Assembly: GCF_017368815.1 (NCBI RefSeq)
Contig: NZ_JAFNME010000005.1
Location: 79,639-143,638, forward strand
Origin: Comamonas denitrificans
GTDB lineage: Bacteria > Pseudomonadota > Gammaproteobacteria > Burkholderiales > Burkholderiaceae_C
Direction of reading: 5' to 3'
Length of the DNA stretch: 64,000 nt
Part shown: piece after piece, positions 25,406-35,287 of the stretch
Layout: every line of letters starts with the position of its first letter
Numbering within the stretch: the stretch's first letter is position 1
Notes under the pieces: model-generated
Told to the model about the DNA's origin: nothing
What the model saw: the letters and a program-made list of their open reading frames with translations, nothing else
The model's database searches: none
Program-made: the position numbers and the translations under genes

Positions 25406-27646
25406 ATGCGCCAACCTGATTTGTCTTTTCTCGTCCAACGCCAAGAAAGCCTGGGCGATGACGCACCCCTGCCGCTGTTGCCGCAGGAGCCCTGCTTCGC
25501 CCCGCTCGAGGCCGTCGAAGCGGCCGCGCAGCTGCCCCAGGACGACCCCTTGGCCATTTTGATTGCCGAGTTGCGCAACTACCAGGCCGAGCTGGAGGTG
25601 CAAAACCAGGTACTCAATTACAGCCAGGCGGTGGCAGAAAGCGCCTCTGAGCGGTTTGAAGCCTTGTTTGCCAGCGTGCCGCTGCCGCTGCTGGTGCTGG
25701 ACGATGCGCACGACATGGTGATCCAGGCCAACGCCATGGCGCTCAATGCCTTTCAGCCCCAGGGCAGTGACCGGCTGCTGGCCTCTTTCATGCCGTTTGT
25801 CTGCCCCGCCGACCGCGACCGGGTGCAGCAGGCCTTCACCCTGGCCCGCAGCCAAGGCAAAAGCGAAGTGCATGAAATGGTCTTCAACCTGGGCAACCGC
25901 AGCACCATGCAGGGCGACTTGCACATTGCCTGCATTGAAGTGCCCCGGCAAGACGGCCCCCCCACGGCGCAATTCATGTGCGCCATCATCGACCAGGAGC
26001 CGCTGCTGGCCGAGCGGCGCACCCTGCAGCAGCGCAATGCCCAGCTGCTGGCCAGCGAAAAACGGCTGGAGGCGGTGATCAACGCCTCGATGGATGCCAT
26101 CATCAGCGTGGACAAGGCGATGCGCATCACCGTCTTCAACCCCACAGCAGCGGCCTTGTTTGCCTGCAGCGCCGAAGATGCCCTGGGCAGCCCCTTGGCG
26201 CGGTTTTTGCCCGAGGTGGCCGCCTCTTTGCCCTTGTCCCACATCACCACCCAGGCCCTGCTGGGCGAAATGCAGGCCCACACAGCCAGTGGCCAGCGGG
26301 TGGCGGTGGAGGTCAGCGTCGCTTTTGAGCCTGACGGAACCAGTACCACCGTGTTTGCCCGCGACCTGACCAGCCGCAAGCGCACCGAAGCGCAGCGCAG
26401 CGCCCTGGAAACCCAATTGCGCGAAGCGCACAAAATGCAGGCGCTGGGCACCATGGCCGGGGGCATTGCGCACGACTTCAACAACATCGTCGGTGCAATC
26501 CTGGGCAACGTGGAATTGGCCAAAACCGATAGCAGCCACCAGCCGCAGCTTTTGGACAGCTTGCTGGAAATTGAAAAAGCCGGCCGCCGCGCCCGTGATT
26601 TGGTGCGGCAAATTCTCACCTTTAGCCGCAACGAGCCCCCCGCCCGCCGCGCCGTCCACCCACGGCACGCCATCCAAGAAAGCGAAAAACTCTTGCGCAT
26701 GGGCCTGCCCCCGGCGATTGAGCTGGCGATTGATGCCCCGGCCGATCTTCCCCCCATGCTGGCCGACCCGGCCCAGGTCGAGCAAGCCTTGTTCAACCTG
26801 ACCAACAACGCCATTCATGCCATTCACAACAGCATGCATTCCGGCGGAAAAATCACCATTCGCGCCCGCCTGGCACTGCCCGATTTGGGGCTGGTGCAGC
26901 GCTTTGACTTGCAGCCGGACAACTACATTGCCCTGACGGTGCAAGACAACGGCCCGGGCATGGATGCCGCCACCCAAGAGCGCATTTTTGAACCCTTCTT
27001 CACCACTAAGCCCGTGGGCCAAGGCACTGGGCTGGGGCTGGCCGTAGTGCACGGCCTGATGCGCACCCACGAAGGGGCTGTCGAGGTGCACAGCCACCCG
27101 GGCCAAGGCTGCACCTTCACGCTGTACTTTCCGCTGCTGCCCGCCAGTACGGCGGCGATTTTTACTGCCCCCCGGTTGCAGCGCGTTAAACCCCTGGAAT
27201 CGGCCGCCCTGCCCGTCACCCTGCACTCGGCCCCACAAATGCAGCACCATGTGATGTATGTCGATGACGATGCCGCCATGGTGCATTTGGTGCAGCGCCT
27301 GCTGCGCCGCCGGGGCTACCAAATCACCACCTTTGAAGATCCCCGGGCGGCCGTCCAAGCGTTGCACGCTACGCCCCACGCCTTTGATTTGGTGGTCACC
27401 GACTACAACATGCCCGGTTACTGCGGTCTGGACTTGCTCAAAGCGGCCCAGTCGATTCGCCCCGATTTGCCCGTGGCCCTGGCCTCGGGCTACGTCACCT
27501 CGGAAATCAGCGAACAGGCCCTGGCCGCCGGGGCTTTGGCCCTGATTCACAAACCCAACGATGTCAGCGAGTTGTGCGCCATCGTGGATCAGCTTTTGCA
27601 CCCCAATACCCATGCCACCACCGACTGGCATGAACGCCAAAAATGA
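25406..27646 (+). CDS. Hybrid PAS sensor histidine kinase with C-terminal receiver
   Basis: This 746-residue cytosolic hybrid kinase starts at the ATG 25406 (MRQPDLSFLVQRQESL); the frame extends to a TTG at 25310 without support. Two PAS-like domains occupy about 75-200 and 225-340 (LEAVINASMDAIISVDKAMRI ... SRKRTEAQ). The kinase core has GGIAHDFNNIVGAILGNVELA with His356, then NLTNNAIHAI, DNGPGMD and GLGLAVVHGLM. A receiver with Asp666 in VVTDYNMPG ends the protein. The HDFNN form is typical of kinases that feed internal or free receivers. The next gene overlaps by ATGA, though it codes for an RNA-modifying enzyme. Confidence 0.9.
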   Translation: MRQPDLSFLVQRQESLGDDAPLPLLPQEPCFAPLEAVEAAAQLPQDDPLAILIAELRNYQAELEVQNQVLNYSQAVAESASERFEALFASVPLPLLVLDDAHDMVIQANAMALNAFQPQGSDRLLASFMPFVCPADRDRVQQAFTLARSQGKSEVHEMVFNLGNRSTMQGDLHIACIEVPRQDGPPTAQFMCAIIDQEPLLAERRTLQQRNAQLLASEKRLEAVINASMDAIISVDKAMRITVFNPTAAALFACSAEDALGSPLARFLPEVAASLPLSHITTQALLGEMQAHTASGQRVAVEVSVAFEPDGTSTTVFARDLTSRKRTEAQRSALETQLREAHKMQALGTMAGGIAHDFNNIVGAILGNVELAKTDSSHQPQLLDSLLEIEKAGRRARDLVRQILTFSRNEPPARRAVHPRHAIQESEKLLRMGLPPAIELAIDAPADLPPMLADPAQVEQALFNLTNNAIHAIHNSMHSGGKITIRARLALPDLGLVQRFDLQPDNYIALTVQDNGPGMDAATQERIFEPFFTTKPVGQGTGLGLAVVHGLMRTHEGAVEVHSHPGQGCTFTLYFPLLPASTAAIFTAPRLQRVKPLESAALPVTLHSAPQMQHHVMYVDDDAAMVHLVQRLLRRRGYQITTFEDPRAAVQALHATPHAFDLVVTDYNMPGYCGLDLLKAAQSIRPDLPVALASGYVTSEISEQALAAGALALIHKPNDVSELCAIVDQLLHPNTHATTDWHERQK

Positions 27647-28290
27647 CCCCTCCACGCCCTGTCTGCCTGTATGAAGACCACGCCCTGCTGGTCTTGCTCA
27701 AACCTGCGGGCCTGCTGTGTGTACCGGGCCGAGGGCCGGACAAACAAGACTGCCTCAGCGCCCGCGCCCAGGCGCATTGGCCCGATGCGCTGGTGGTGCA
27801 CCGCCTGGACATGGCCACCTCCGGTCTGGTGTTGCTGGCCCGCAATAAAACCGCCCAGGCGCAGCTAAGCCAAGCCTTTGCCCAGCGCCAAGTGCACAAG
27901 CGCTACAGCGCCATCGCGGCGGGCGCACTGCACACCAAAGGCTGGCAGCAAATAGATGCCCCGCTGCGCTGCGATTGGGAGCAGCGCCCCCGGCAAATGG
28001 TCGATCCCGTGGCCGGCAAACCCAGCACCACCCGCTATTGCGTGGCCCCCGACCAAACGGGCGTGCCTGGCGCGTGTACCCGGCTGTGGCTGGAGCCCAT
28101 AACTGGGCGCAGCCACCAGCTGCGCGTGCACTTGGCCCACTTGGGGCACCCCTTGGTGGGCGATGCTTTGTATGCCCCACCTCGTGTGCAAACGCTGGCT
28201 CCACGCTTACTGCTGCATGCCCAAAGCTTGGGCTTTGCCCATCCAGAGCACGGTAAACCCCTGTTTTTTCATTCCACAGCCGATTTTTGA
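27643..28290 (+). CDS. RluA-family RNA pseudouridine synthase
   Basis: This 215-residue pseudouridine synthase has the catalytic motif VVHRLDMATSGLVLLAR, with Asp near residue 58, the family block QVHKRYSAIAAG and RSHQLRVHLAHLGHPLVGDALY near the C-terminus. It lacks an S4 domain and is short, like RluA, which modifies 23S rRNA and some tRNAs, but the exact target base cannot be assigned. The ATG overlaps the stop of the hybrid kinase (ATGA), so translation is probably coupled. A 333-bp gap follows before the liv operon. Confidence 0.93.
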   Translation: MTPPRPVCLYEDHALLVLLKPAGLLCVPGRGPDKQDCLSARAQAHWPDALVVHRLDMATSGLVLLARNKTAQAQLSQAFAQRQVHKRYSAIAAGALHTKGWQQIDAPLRCDWEQRPRQMVDPVAGKPSTTRYCVAPDQTGVPGACTRLWLEPITGRSHQLRVHLAHLGHPLVGDALYAPPRVQTLAPRLLLHAQSLGFAHPEHGKPLFFHSTADF

Positions 28291-28623
28291 ATTGTTTTTT
28301 ATTTAGGTATTAACCCTTGGTTTGAATAATTTCGCCGAAATATTTTTCCGCTGAATACGCTAAAAATTTCTGCTTATTTTTTAATCCAAGCCTTGTATAA
28401 CAAGGGTTTAGTGCTACTTTTATGCCAAGTTGCTTGGCCTTGCGCCATATACACGCCGCGCCATCGCTAAAAGGAAAGGCAGCCATAGTAAAAACCCGCT
28501 TGCTGGCTTATGCACGCAATTTTTATCCTCTCGCCCCATGTGACAAGCTTGCAAACTGCAAGATTTGTCCATCAACCGAAACCTTTGTGTGCGCATTAAT
28601 CATCTAAAGAGAGGACAAGCACC
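28291..28623 (+). promoter_or_regulatory. Intergenic region upstream of the liv operon
   Basis: No gene fits in these 333 bases, which are more A/T-rich than the surroundings and must hold the livK promoter. Two palindromes stand out: CCTTGTATAACAAGG at 28391-28405, and CTTGCAAACTGCAAG at 28548-28562 about 60 bp before livK. Either could be a regulator site, for example for an Lrp- or LysR-type protein, but I cannot match them to a known consensus. A GAGAGGACAAG ribosome binding region precedes the livK ATG. Confidence 0.4.
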
Positions 28624-29751
28624 ATGCATATTCCCTTCCGTCTGCAAACCTTGGTCGCCACCATGGGCTTGGCTGGCGCTGCCTTGCTGGGTCAGGCGCA
28701 TGCCGCAGACTCCATCAAAATCGCCATGGTCATTCCCGCCACCGGCCCCCTGACCCAATACGGCGACATGGTCAAAGAAGGTGTTGCCACTGCTGTTGAG
28801 CAAATCAACGCGGCGGGTGGCATCAACGGCAAAAAAATCGAAACCACCGTGGTCGATGATGCTTGCGAACCCAAGCAAGGCCCCGTGGCCGCCAACCGGG
28901 TGGTGAACGACAAAATCCGTTACGTCATCGGCCCTGTGTGCTCCGGCGCTGCCATCGCCGCCGCCCCGATTTACAACAACGAAGGCGTGGTGGTCATTAC
29001 CCCCTCGGCCACGTCGCCCGCACTGACCGAAGGCAAGAACTTTCACTTCATCTTCCGCACCATTGGCCGCGATGACCAGCAAGGGCCAGCGGCTGCCAAG
29101 TTCATCATCAACAAAGCCAAGCCCAAAAAAGTGGCCGTGCTGCACGACAAACAGTCGTATGGCCAGGGCATTGCCGCCTCGGTGCGCGATGAGCTGAAAA
29201 AAGCCAACGTCGAAGTGGCCCTGTTTGAAGGCATCAACGCCGGCGACAGCGACTACTCGGCTGTGATCACCAAACTCAAAAGCGCCGGTGCCGATTTTGT
29301 GTACTACGGTGGCTACCACCCTGAAATGGGTCTGCTGCTGCGCCAAGCCGCTGAGCAAGGCCTGAAAGTGCGCATGATGGGCCCCGAAGGTGTGGGCAAC
29401 CCCGAGATCAACGCCATCGCTGGCAATGCCGTCGAAGGCATGCTGGTAACCCTGCCGGCCGACCCCGCCTCCAAGCCAGAAAATGCTGCCTTGGTCAAAG
29501 CCTTTAAAGACAAAGGCCGCGATCCTTCGGGTGCTTTCCAAATGGGCGCTTACACCGCCACCCAAGTACTGGCCCAAAGCATCAAAGCCGTGGGTGACGA
29601 TGCCGAAAAAGTGGCTGACTACCTGCACAAAACCGCATTCAACATGCCCACCGGCAATGTGGCCTGGGATGCCAAAGGCGACTTGAAGGCATTTGACTTC
29701 CCCGTTTACTCTTGGCACAAGGACGGCAGCAAGTCCGTGGCTGAAAAGTAA
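28624..29751 (+). CDS. livK: Branched-chain amino acid ABC transporter substrate-binding protein
   Basis: This periplasmic binding protein delivers leucine, isoleucine, valine or related compounds to the LivHMGF transporter. The 375-residue precursor has a Sec signal peptide with likely cleavage after GQAHA (about residue 27). Mature sequence begins ADSIKIAMVIPATGPLTQYGDM, typical of the type I periplasmic binding fold, and YVIGPVCSGAAIAAAPIYNNEGVVVITPSATSPALTE is the family core. It heads livKHMGF, and a hairpin with a T-tract after its stop could give it a surplus over the membrane genes. Confidence 0.95.
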   Translation: MHIPFRLQTLVATMGLAGAALLGQAHAADSIKIAMVIPATGPLTQYGDMVKEGVATAVEQINAAGGINGKKIETTVVDDACEPKQGPVAANRVVNDKIRYVIGPVCSGAAIAAAPIYNNEGVVVITPSATSPALTEGKNFHFIFRTIGRDDQQGPAAAKFIINKAKPKKVAVLHDKQSYGQGIAASVRDELKKANVEVALFEGINAGDSDYSAVITKLKSAGADFVYYGGYHPEMGLLLRQAAEQGLKVRMMGPEGVGNPEINAIAGNAVEGMLVTLPADPASKPENAALVKAFKDKGRDPSGAFQMGAYTATQVLAQSIKAVGDDAEKVADYLHKTAFNMPTGNVAWDAKGDLKAFDFPVYSWHKDGSKSVAEK

Positions 29752-29788
29752 TCCAGCAATCCCTTCACATCCATTCTTTACTCGGATG

Positions 29789-29825
29789 GCCCACAGTGTT
29801 TCCTTCATAAGGCCTGTGGGCTTTT
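29789..29825 (+). terminator. Attenuator hairpin between livK and livH
   Basis: GCCCACAG (29789-29796) pairs with CTGTGGGC (29814-29821), with an inner CCTT/AAGG stem, and is followed at once by TTTT. It has the form of a rho-independent terminator inside the operon. Partial read-through would make more of the binding protein than of the membrane parts, a common arrangement in ABC importers. Confidence 0.7.
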
Positions 29826-29885
29826 AAGTTCCAAAAAAACCAATACCCCGGTTGCTTGTGCCCGTCGCAAGCAGGAAATGCGGAT

Positions 29886-30812
29886 ATGAACGAATTCCTC
29901 CCTCAGCTGATACAACAGCTTTTTAACGGCCTCTCACTGGGGGCCATTTACGCCTTGATTGCCATTGGCTATACCATGGTTTACGGCATCATCGGCATGA
30001 TCAACTTCGCTCACGGTGAGATTTACATGATCGGTGGCTACGTGGGTCTGGTGACCCTCTCGGCCGTGGGCACGCAAAGCGGCCTGCCGATTTGGATGGT
30101 GATTGGCCTCATGCTGGTCGTTGCCGTCTTTATTACCGGTTTGTACGGTTTTGCCATTGAGCAGGTGGCCTACAAGCCCTTGCGCGGCAGCCCGCGCCTG
30201 GTACCGCTGATTTCGGCCATTGGTATGTCCATCTTTTTGCAAAACTGGGTGGCCCTGGGCCAAGGTGCCCGCGACATGGCCGTGCCTGCGCTGCTGCCCG
30301 GTGCCTTGCGCTTTGGGGACGAAAGTGGTTTTGAAATTTTTGTTCCCTACGCACGCATTCTCATCATCGTGGTCACCGTGGTGCTGATGATTGCGCTGAC
30401 CCTGTTTATCCGCCATTCGCGCATGGGCCGCGCCAGCCGCGCGTGCTCGCAAGACATGCACATGGCCAGCCTGCTGGGCATCAATACCAACCAGGTCATC
30501 TCGTTTACCTTTGTGCTGGGGGCCATGCTTGCTGCAGTTGGCGGAGTGCTTATCGCACTGGCCGTGGGCAAATTGAACCCATTCATTGGTTTTATTGCCG
30601 GTATTAAAGCGTTTACAGCTGCAGTTTTAGGTGGAATCGGCTCCATTCCCGGCGCGATGCTGGGCGGGGTGATTCTGGGTGTGGCCGAAACGCTGGCCGC
30701 AGCCTACATCTCCTCGGAATACAAAGACATCGTAGCCTTTAGCCTGTTGGTGCTGATTTTGCTGTTCCGCCCCACGGGTCTGCTGGGCAAGCCTGAAGTG
30801 GAGAAGGTGTAA
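29886..30812 (+). CDS. livH: Branched-chain amino acid ABC transporter permease LivH
   Basis: This is one of the two inner-membrane permeases of the importer. The ATG at 29886 gives [54 protein letters not shown], the classic LivH opening, and 308 residues; AGGAA lies upstream, and the frame's 10 extra codons are unsupported. Strongly hydrophobic with about eight helices, and the coupling loop [20 protein letters not shown] is present. It overlaps livM by one base (TAATG). Confidence 0.96.
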   Translation: MNEFLPQLIQQLFNGLSLGAIYALIAIGYTMVYGIIGMINFAHGEIYMIGGYVGLVTLSAVGTQSGLPIWMVIGLMLVVAVFITGLYGFAIEQVAYKPLRGSPRLVPLISAIGMSIFLQNWVALGQGARDMAVPALLPGALRFGDESGFEIFVPYARILIIVVTVVLMIALTLFIRHSRMGRASRACSQDMHMASLLGINTNQVISFTFVLGAMLAAVGGVLIALAVGKLNPFIGFIAGIKAFTAAVLGGIGSIPGAMLGGVILGVAETLAAAYISSEYKDIVAFSLLVLILLFRPTGLLGKPEVEKV

Positions 30813-32056
30813 TGCGCAAAATTCAACACAACCTTGTCCCGGCCCTGTTGGCCGCTGTGATTGCCGCCTTGGTGATCATCCCGATTTTTGGTCTGGAGCT
30901 CAAACGCGCTGGCATGACCATGGGCCTGGAATCGCACTGGAGCTTTGTGCTCTGGGGCAGCTTGGCCGTATTTATCGTGCAACTGCTCAAACCCACCCTC
31001 CAGGCACGCACCGCCGGGCTGGGCCTGAGCCTGCCCAAACTGCCCAGCTTGCCTGCCCAATGGGTCAAGCCGCTGATGTTTGCCGCCTTGCTCATGGCCG
31101 TGACCTGGCCCTTTTTTGCCGGGCGCAACGCCATTGACATTGCCACCCTGGCGCTGATTTACGTCATGCTGGGGCTGGGGCTGAACGTGGTGGTCGGCTT
31201 TGCCGGGCTGCTCGATTTGGGCTTTGTCGGCTTCTACGCCGTCGGGGCCTACACCTACGCCTTGCTGTTTCACTGGGCGGACTGGAGCTTTTGGCAAGCA
31301 CTGCCGCTGGCCGGGGCCATGGCGGCGCTGTTTGGCTTTTTGCTGGGCTTTCCGGTGCTGCGCTTGCGCGGCGACTATTTGGCGATTGTGACCTTGGGCT
31401 TTGGCGAGATCATTCGCCTGTTGCTGGTGAACCTGACCGATTGGACCGGCGGCCCCGATGGTATTTCTGGCATTCCCAAGCCCACGGTGATGGGCTTGGA
31501 GATGTCCCGCAATGCCAGCGTCGAAGGTGCTCAAACCTTTCACCAGTTCTTTGACCTGGCGTTCAACTCGGTACACATGGTGATCTTTTTGTACCTGATG
31601 GCCTTGCTGCTGGCGCTGGTGACGCTGTTTATCAGCAACCGCCTCATCCGCATGCCCATTGGCCGTGCCTGGGAAGCGCTGCGCGAGGATGAAATCGCCT
31701 GCCGCTCGCTGGGCCTGAGCCCCATGAAGATCAAGCTCTCGGCCTTCACCTTGGGCGCGATGTTTGCCGGCTTTGGCGGCGCTTTCTTTGCCGCACGCCA
31801 AGGCATCGTGAATCCCGAATCGTTCACCTTTATCGAGTCAGCCCTGATTTTGGCCATCGTGGTGCTGGGCGGCATGGGCTCCCAGTTAGGGGTGATTGTT
31901 GCCGCTGTGCTGCTGACGGCTTTGCCTGAAATTGCCCGCGAGTTCTCCGAATACCGCATGCTGATTTTCGGCTTGGTGATGATTTTGATGATGATCTGGC
32001 GCCCCCAGGGCCTGTTGCCCATGAAACGCCACCAGATCAAAGTCGATACGGTTTAA
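30812..32056 (+). CDS. livM: Branched-chain amino acid ABC transporter permease LivM
   Basis: The second membrane permease of the liv importer has 414 residues. Its N-terminal extension of about 95 residues holds extra helices, as in proteobacterial LivM, followed by the family core [41 protein letters not shown]. The coupling loop [49 protein letters not shown] and a C-terminal [14 protein letters not shown] are diagnostic. Start overlaps livH by one base and livG follows 35 bp later. Confidence 0.96.
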   Translation: MRKIQHNLVPALLAAVIAALVIIPIFGLELKRAGMTMGLESHWSFVLWGSLAVFIVQLLKPTLQARTAGLGLSLPKLPSLPAQWVKPLMFAALLMAVTWPFFAGRNAIDIATLALIYVMLGLGLNVVVGFAGLLDLGFVGFYAVGAYTYALLFHWADWSFWQALPLAGAMAALFGFLLGFPVLRLRGDYLAIVTLGFGEIIRLLLVNLTDWTGGPDGISGIPKPTVMGLEMSRNASVEGAQTFHQFFDLAFNSVHMVIFLYLMALLLALVTLFISNRLIRMPIGRAWEALREDEIACRSLGLSPMKIKLSAFTLGAMFAGFGGAFFAARQGIVNPESFTFIESALILAIVVLGGMGSQLGVIVAAVLLTALPEIAREFSEYRMLIFGLVMILMMIWRPQGLLPMKRHQIKVDTV

Positions 32057-32091
32057 CTCCGCCAGCGCAATCATTGGAAAGATTTAAGAGC

Positions 32092-32865
32092 ATGACACAG
32101 AGCGGATCGCTACTTGAAGTACACAACTTGGGCATGCGTTTTGGCGGTTTGATTGCCGTCGATGGCATCGAGCTGAACCTGCGGCCCAAGGAAATTTTTG
32201 CCATCATCGGCCCCAACGGGGCGGGCAAAACCACGGTGTTCAACTGCATCAGCGGTTTTTACACCCCCTCGTCGGGCAACATCAACTTGGAGGGCCAGCG
32301 CATCGACGGCCTGGGCAGCCACAGCGTGGCCCGCAAAGGCATTGTGCGCACCTTCCAGAACGTGCGCCTATTCAAAACCATGACGGCACTGGAAAACCTG
32401 CTGGTCGCCCAGCACCAGCACCACAAGGCCTCGGTGCTGGCTGGGCTGTTCAACACCGCCAGCTACCGCAAGCAGGAGCAAGAATCTATCGAACGCGCCA
32501 TGCACTGGCTGCGCTACATGGGCATTGCCGAATTTGCCAACCGCGAAGCCGGCAACCTGGCCTACGGCCACCAGCGCCGCCTAGAAATTGCCCGCTGCAT
32601 GATCACCGAGCCCAAGCTGTTGATGCTGGACGAGCCGGCCGCAGGCCTGAACCCCCAGGAGAAAAAAGACCTGCAGCAACTCATTGGCCGCCTGCGTGAT
32701 GAATACGGTGTCACCATCTTGCTCATTGAGCACGATATGGGCCTGGTGATGGGCGTATCTGAGCGGATTTTGGTGATGGAATATGGTCGCCCGATTGCGG
32801 TGGGCCTGCCCGAAGAAATCCAAAACAATGAACAGGTCATCAAGGCCTATTTGGGAGAAGCCTGA
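32092..32865 (+). CDS. livG: Branched-chain amino acid ABC transporter ATP-binding protein LivG
   Basis: This cytosolic ATPase of the liv importer starts at the ATG 32092 (MTQSGSLLEVHNLGMRFGG) and has 257 residues; an upstream TTG at 32074 was rejected. Walker A GPNGAGKTT, the LivG-specific RTFQNVRLFKTMTALENLLVAQHQH, ABC-signature region NLAYGHQRRLEIARCM, Walker B LLMLDEPAAGLNP and the H-loop LLIEHDMGLVM are visible. The signature reads YGHQRR in place of LSGGQ, which is normal for LivG. It overlaps livF by one base. Confidence 0.97.
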   Translation: MTQSGSLLEVHNLGMRFGGLIAVDGIELNLRPKEIFAIIGPNGAGKTTVFNCISGFYTPSSGNINLEGQRIDGLGSHSVARKGIVRTFQNVRLFKTMTALENLLVAQHQHHKASVLAGLFNTASYRKQEQESIERAMHWLRYMGIAEFANREAGNLAYGHQRRLEIARCMITEPKLLMLDEPAAGLNPQEKKDLQQLIGRLRDEYGVTILLIEHDMGLVMGVSERILVMEYGRPIAVGLPEEIQNNEQVIKAYLGEA

Positions 32866-33611
32866 TGCAAGCAAGCAACAACGCCACCACCCGCCCAGGG
32901 CAGCGCCCCATGCTCGCCATCGAGCAGCTGTGTACCCACTACGGGGCCATTTGCGCAGTGGATCACGTCAGCCTGCACGTGAACCAGGGCGAAATCGTCA
33001 GCCTGATCGGTGCCAACGGCGCAGGCAAAACTTCGCTGTTGATGACCGTGTGCGGCACCCCCCGTGCCACCTCGGGATCGGTGCAGTTTGAGGGCGAAGA
33101 GATCACCAACCTGCCCTCGCACCACATCATGCGCAAAGGCATCGCCATCTCGCCCGAAGGGCGGCGCATTTTCCCGGCGCTAACCGTGATGGAAAACCTG
33201 CAAATGGGCGGCTTCTTTCACACCAAGGACGACATCGCCAGCGGCATGGAGCACGTGTTCCACCTCTTCCCGCGCCTGCGCGAGCGTGCTGCCCAGCGGG
33301 CCGGCACCATGAGCGGTGGCGAACAGCAAATGCTGGCCATTGGCCGCGCCTTGATGACCAAGCCGCGCCTGCTGCTGCTCGATGAGCCAACGCTGGGGCT
33401 GGCACCGCTGATCATTGCGCAGATTTTTGACATCATTCAAACCATCCGCGCCGAAGGGGTCACGGTGTTTTTGGTCGAACAAAACGCCAACCGCGCTCTG
33501 CAAATTGCCGACCGGGGCTACGTTCTTGAAAACGGCCGGGTGGTGCTGGAAGACACCGGCGCCGCTTTGCTGACCAACGACGCGGTGCGCAAAGCCTATC
33601 TGGGCGGGTAA
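32865..33611 (+). CDS. livF: Branched-chain amino acid ABC transporter ATP-binding protein LivF
   Basis: The second ATPase of the liv importer has 248 residues. It shows Walker A GANGAGKTSLL, the LivF-type block ISPEGRRIFPALTVMENLQMGGF, signature MSGGEQQMLAIGRALM, Walker B LLLLDEPTLGLAP and the H-loop replacement VFLVEQNANRAL, where Gln-Asn follows the Glu as in other LivF proteins. A 15-residue N-terminal extension (MQASNNATTRPGQRP) precedes the usual start, and an internal ATG 45 bases later is an alternative. It ends the operon, with an inverted repeat and T-tract downstream. Confidence 0.97.
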   Translation: MQASNNATTRPGQRPMLAIEQLCTHYGAICAVDHVSLHVNQGEIVSLIGANGAGKTSLLMTVCGTPRATSGSVQFEGEEITNLPSHHIMRKGIAISPEGRRIFPALTVMENLQMGGFFHTKDDIASGMEHVFHLFPRLRERAAQRAGTMSGGEQQMLAIGRALMTKPRLLLLDEPTLGLAPLIIAQIFDIIQTIRAEGVTVFLVEQNANRALQIADRGYVLENGRVVLEDTGAALLTNDAVRKAYLGG

Positions 33612-33631
33612 ACCACACAAAACTTCAAATC

Positions 33632-33719
33632 AATAGCTGCTACCGCTGTCTATCGCTGGTTTTTTGCATTGTTCAATGCTGAAATCCAATGATTACAAGC
33701 GGTAGCAGCTATTTTTTTT
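33632..33719. terminator. Inverted repeat and T-tract at the end of the liv operon
   Basis: Arms AATAGCTGCTACCGCT (33632-33647) and the exact complement (33698-33713) are 16 bp, separated by 50 bases, and the right arm runs into seven T residues. It lies between the convergent 3' ends of livF and the GGDEF/EAL gene and probably terminates the liv transcript. It is a member of the dispersed AGCTGCT family but with a different arm end (ACCGCT instead of TGCGCTT). Confidence 0.7.
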
Positions 33720-33778
33720 AGCCTCTGCCCCATCTCAGCGTCCACGGCATGGCAGCATGAAACGATCTGGAACAGGGT

Positions 33779-35287
33779 TCAAGACAAGGCGCCGTGGACT
33801 TGCCTGACTTGCTCAATGCTGCTGCACAACTGGTCCAGGGGTTTGGGCGGTGCCAAAAGATAGCCCTGGAGTTCATGGCAGCCCAGCTCATGCAGCAACT
33901 GGCGCTGCGCCTGCGTCTCGACGCCTTCGGCCACAATCGAGATTTGAAAATTATTCGCAATTCCTACCAGGGCGGTAATAATCGCCTGGGTGCGCGGCTG
34001 GGTTTCCAGGTTAAAGACAAAAGAGCGGTCTATCTTGATCTCATCGACCGACAGGTCTTTGAGCATCGACAGCGAAGAAAACCCGGTTCCAAAATCGTCC
34101 AGAGACAGTCGCAAGCCTTTCTGGCGCAAATGCGCGACCAGTTCAACACTTCCGCCCAGGTTGCTGATGGCCGCAGTTTCCGTAATTTCCAATTGCAGGT
34201 ATTGAATATAATTTTTTTGCGATTCAATATGCAGCAATAATGCCTTCATCAGGGCCGGGCTGCTGAATTCCAGTGCAGAGACATTGATCGAAACCCGGTG
34301 AATTTCCTTTCCCAGCATCGGTGCCAGCTCTGTATAACTTTGCTCTATCACAAAGGCCGTCAGTTTCGAGATCAGCATATTCTTTTCCGCGATGGGAATG
34401 AAAATATCCGGGCTGATGAATCCATGAACCGGATGCTGCCAGCGCAACAAGACTTCCACTCCACAAAGGCTGAGATCTGCCGTTGAAAACTGCGGCTGGT
34501 AAACCAGCAAGAGTGTTTTTCTCTCGATGGCCACCGACAAGTCATACAATAATTCCTGCCGCTCGCTCTCATGCCGGGAGACCTCTTGGTTAAAGAACAC
34601 GATGCCGGAACGATTGCTTTTTTTGGCGGTATTCAGCGCATTGGAAGCTGCTGCCATCAAGGCCTTGGCCGTTTTGCCATCCATGGGGGCAATGGCAATG
34701 CCAATACTGCAATGGGCCTCCACATGGAAATGAAGACCTGTCTTTCGCAATAAACGACGCAATTCTTGCGCTTGTGCTTCTGCCACTTCCGCGCTGGCAA
34801 TACCAGGCAAGGCAATGGCAAACTGGTCGGTACTGATGCGTGCAATGCGTGCCGAACCACGGCTGTGTTCCCGCAAGGCATTGGCAAAATCCCGGAGCAA
34901 TAAGTCTGCATTCTTGATCCCGATCTTATTATTGATGGCGCTAAAGTGATCAATATCCAGATAGATCAGGCCAAGACTATTGGCCTCGGTAGAAGCTACG
35001 ACCAGATCTTCCAACCGGTCATGAAAGAGCTGATGCCGTAAAAGCATCGTCAATGGATCCAGGCGACTGACGTTTTCAATCGCCTCCAGGGCCCGATTGA
35101 TCAACACAAACAGCAGCCCGCCGGTTACGGCAACATAAATCCAGCCTTTCAGCGTTTGCAGTCGATTGACAAGCCTTGCATCTTCGATGGTAATTTCCAG
35201 GATTTTGTCGGAGAACAATATCCAGAGCACCCCGACCAGCAAATAAATACCCACCACCTTAAATGCTGACAGCCATTGCGAAGTCAT
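33779..35287 (-). CDS. Membrane GGDEF/EAL protein, predicted c-di-GMP phosphodiesterase
   Basis: This 502-residue protein begins at the ATG 35285-35287 (MTSQWLSAFKVVGIYLL), with AGGGGTG upstream; the frame's 12 extra codons were rejected. Two membrane helices at about 10-26 and 47-67 bracket a short periplasmic loop. The GGDEF domain is degenerate, ARISTDQFAIALPG, so it probably only binds GTP or nothing. The EAL domain keeps VEVLLRWQHP, INVSALEF, LEITET, SLDDFGTGFSSL, IKIDRSFV, AEGVET and LQGYLL, consistent with phosphodiesterase activity. It is convergent with the liv operon and divergent from the SDR gene at 35477. Confidence 0.88.
   Translation of the reverse strand: MTSQWLSAFKVVGIYLLVGVLWILFSDKILEITIEDARLVNRLQTLKGWIYVAVTGGLLFVLINRALEAIENVSRLDPLTMLLRHQLFHDRLEDLVVASTEANSLGLIYLDIDHFSAINNKIGIKNADLLLRDFANALREHSRGSARIARISTDQFAIALPGIASAEVAEAQAQELRRLLRKTGLHFHVEAHCSIGIAIAPMDGKTAKALMAAASNALNTAKKSNRSGIVFFNQEVSRHESERQELLYDLSVAIERKTLLLVYQPQFSTADLSLCGVEVLLRWQHPVHGFISPDIFIPIAEKNMLISKLTAFVIEQSYTELAPMLGKEIHRVSINVSALEFSSPALMKALLLHIESQKNYIQYLQLEITETAAISNLGGSVELVAHLRQKGLRLSLDDFGTGFSSLSMLKDLSVDEIKIDRSFVFNLETQPRTQAIITALVGIANNFQISIVAEGVETQAQRQLLHELGCHELQGYLLAPPKPLDQLCSSIEQVRQVHGALS

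Noticed and set aside
25232..27655. 807-codon open frame on the minus strand opposite the hybrid histidine kinase gene
   Set aside because: It is the antisense shadow of a gene with clear kinase and receiver motifs; the product has no recognisable domain.
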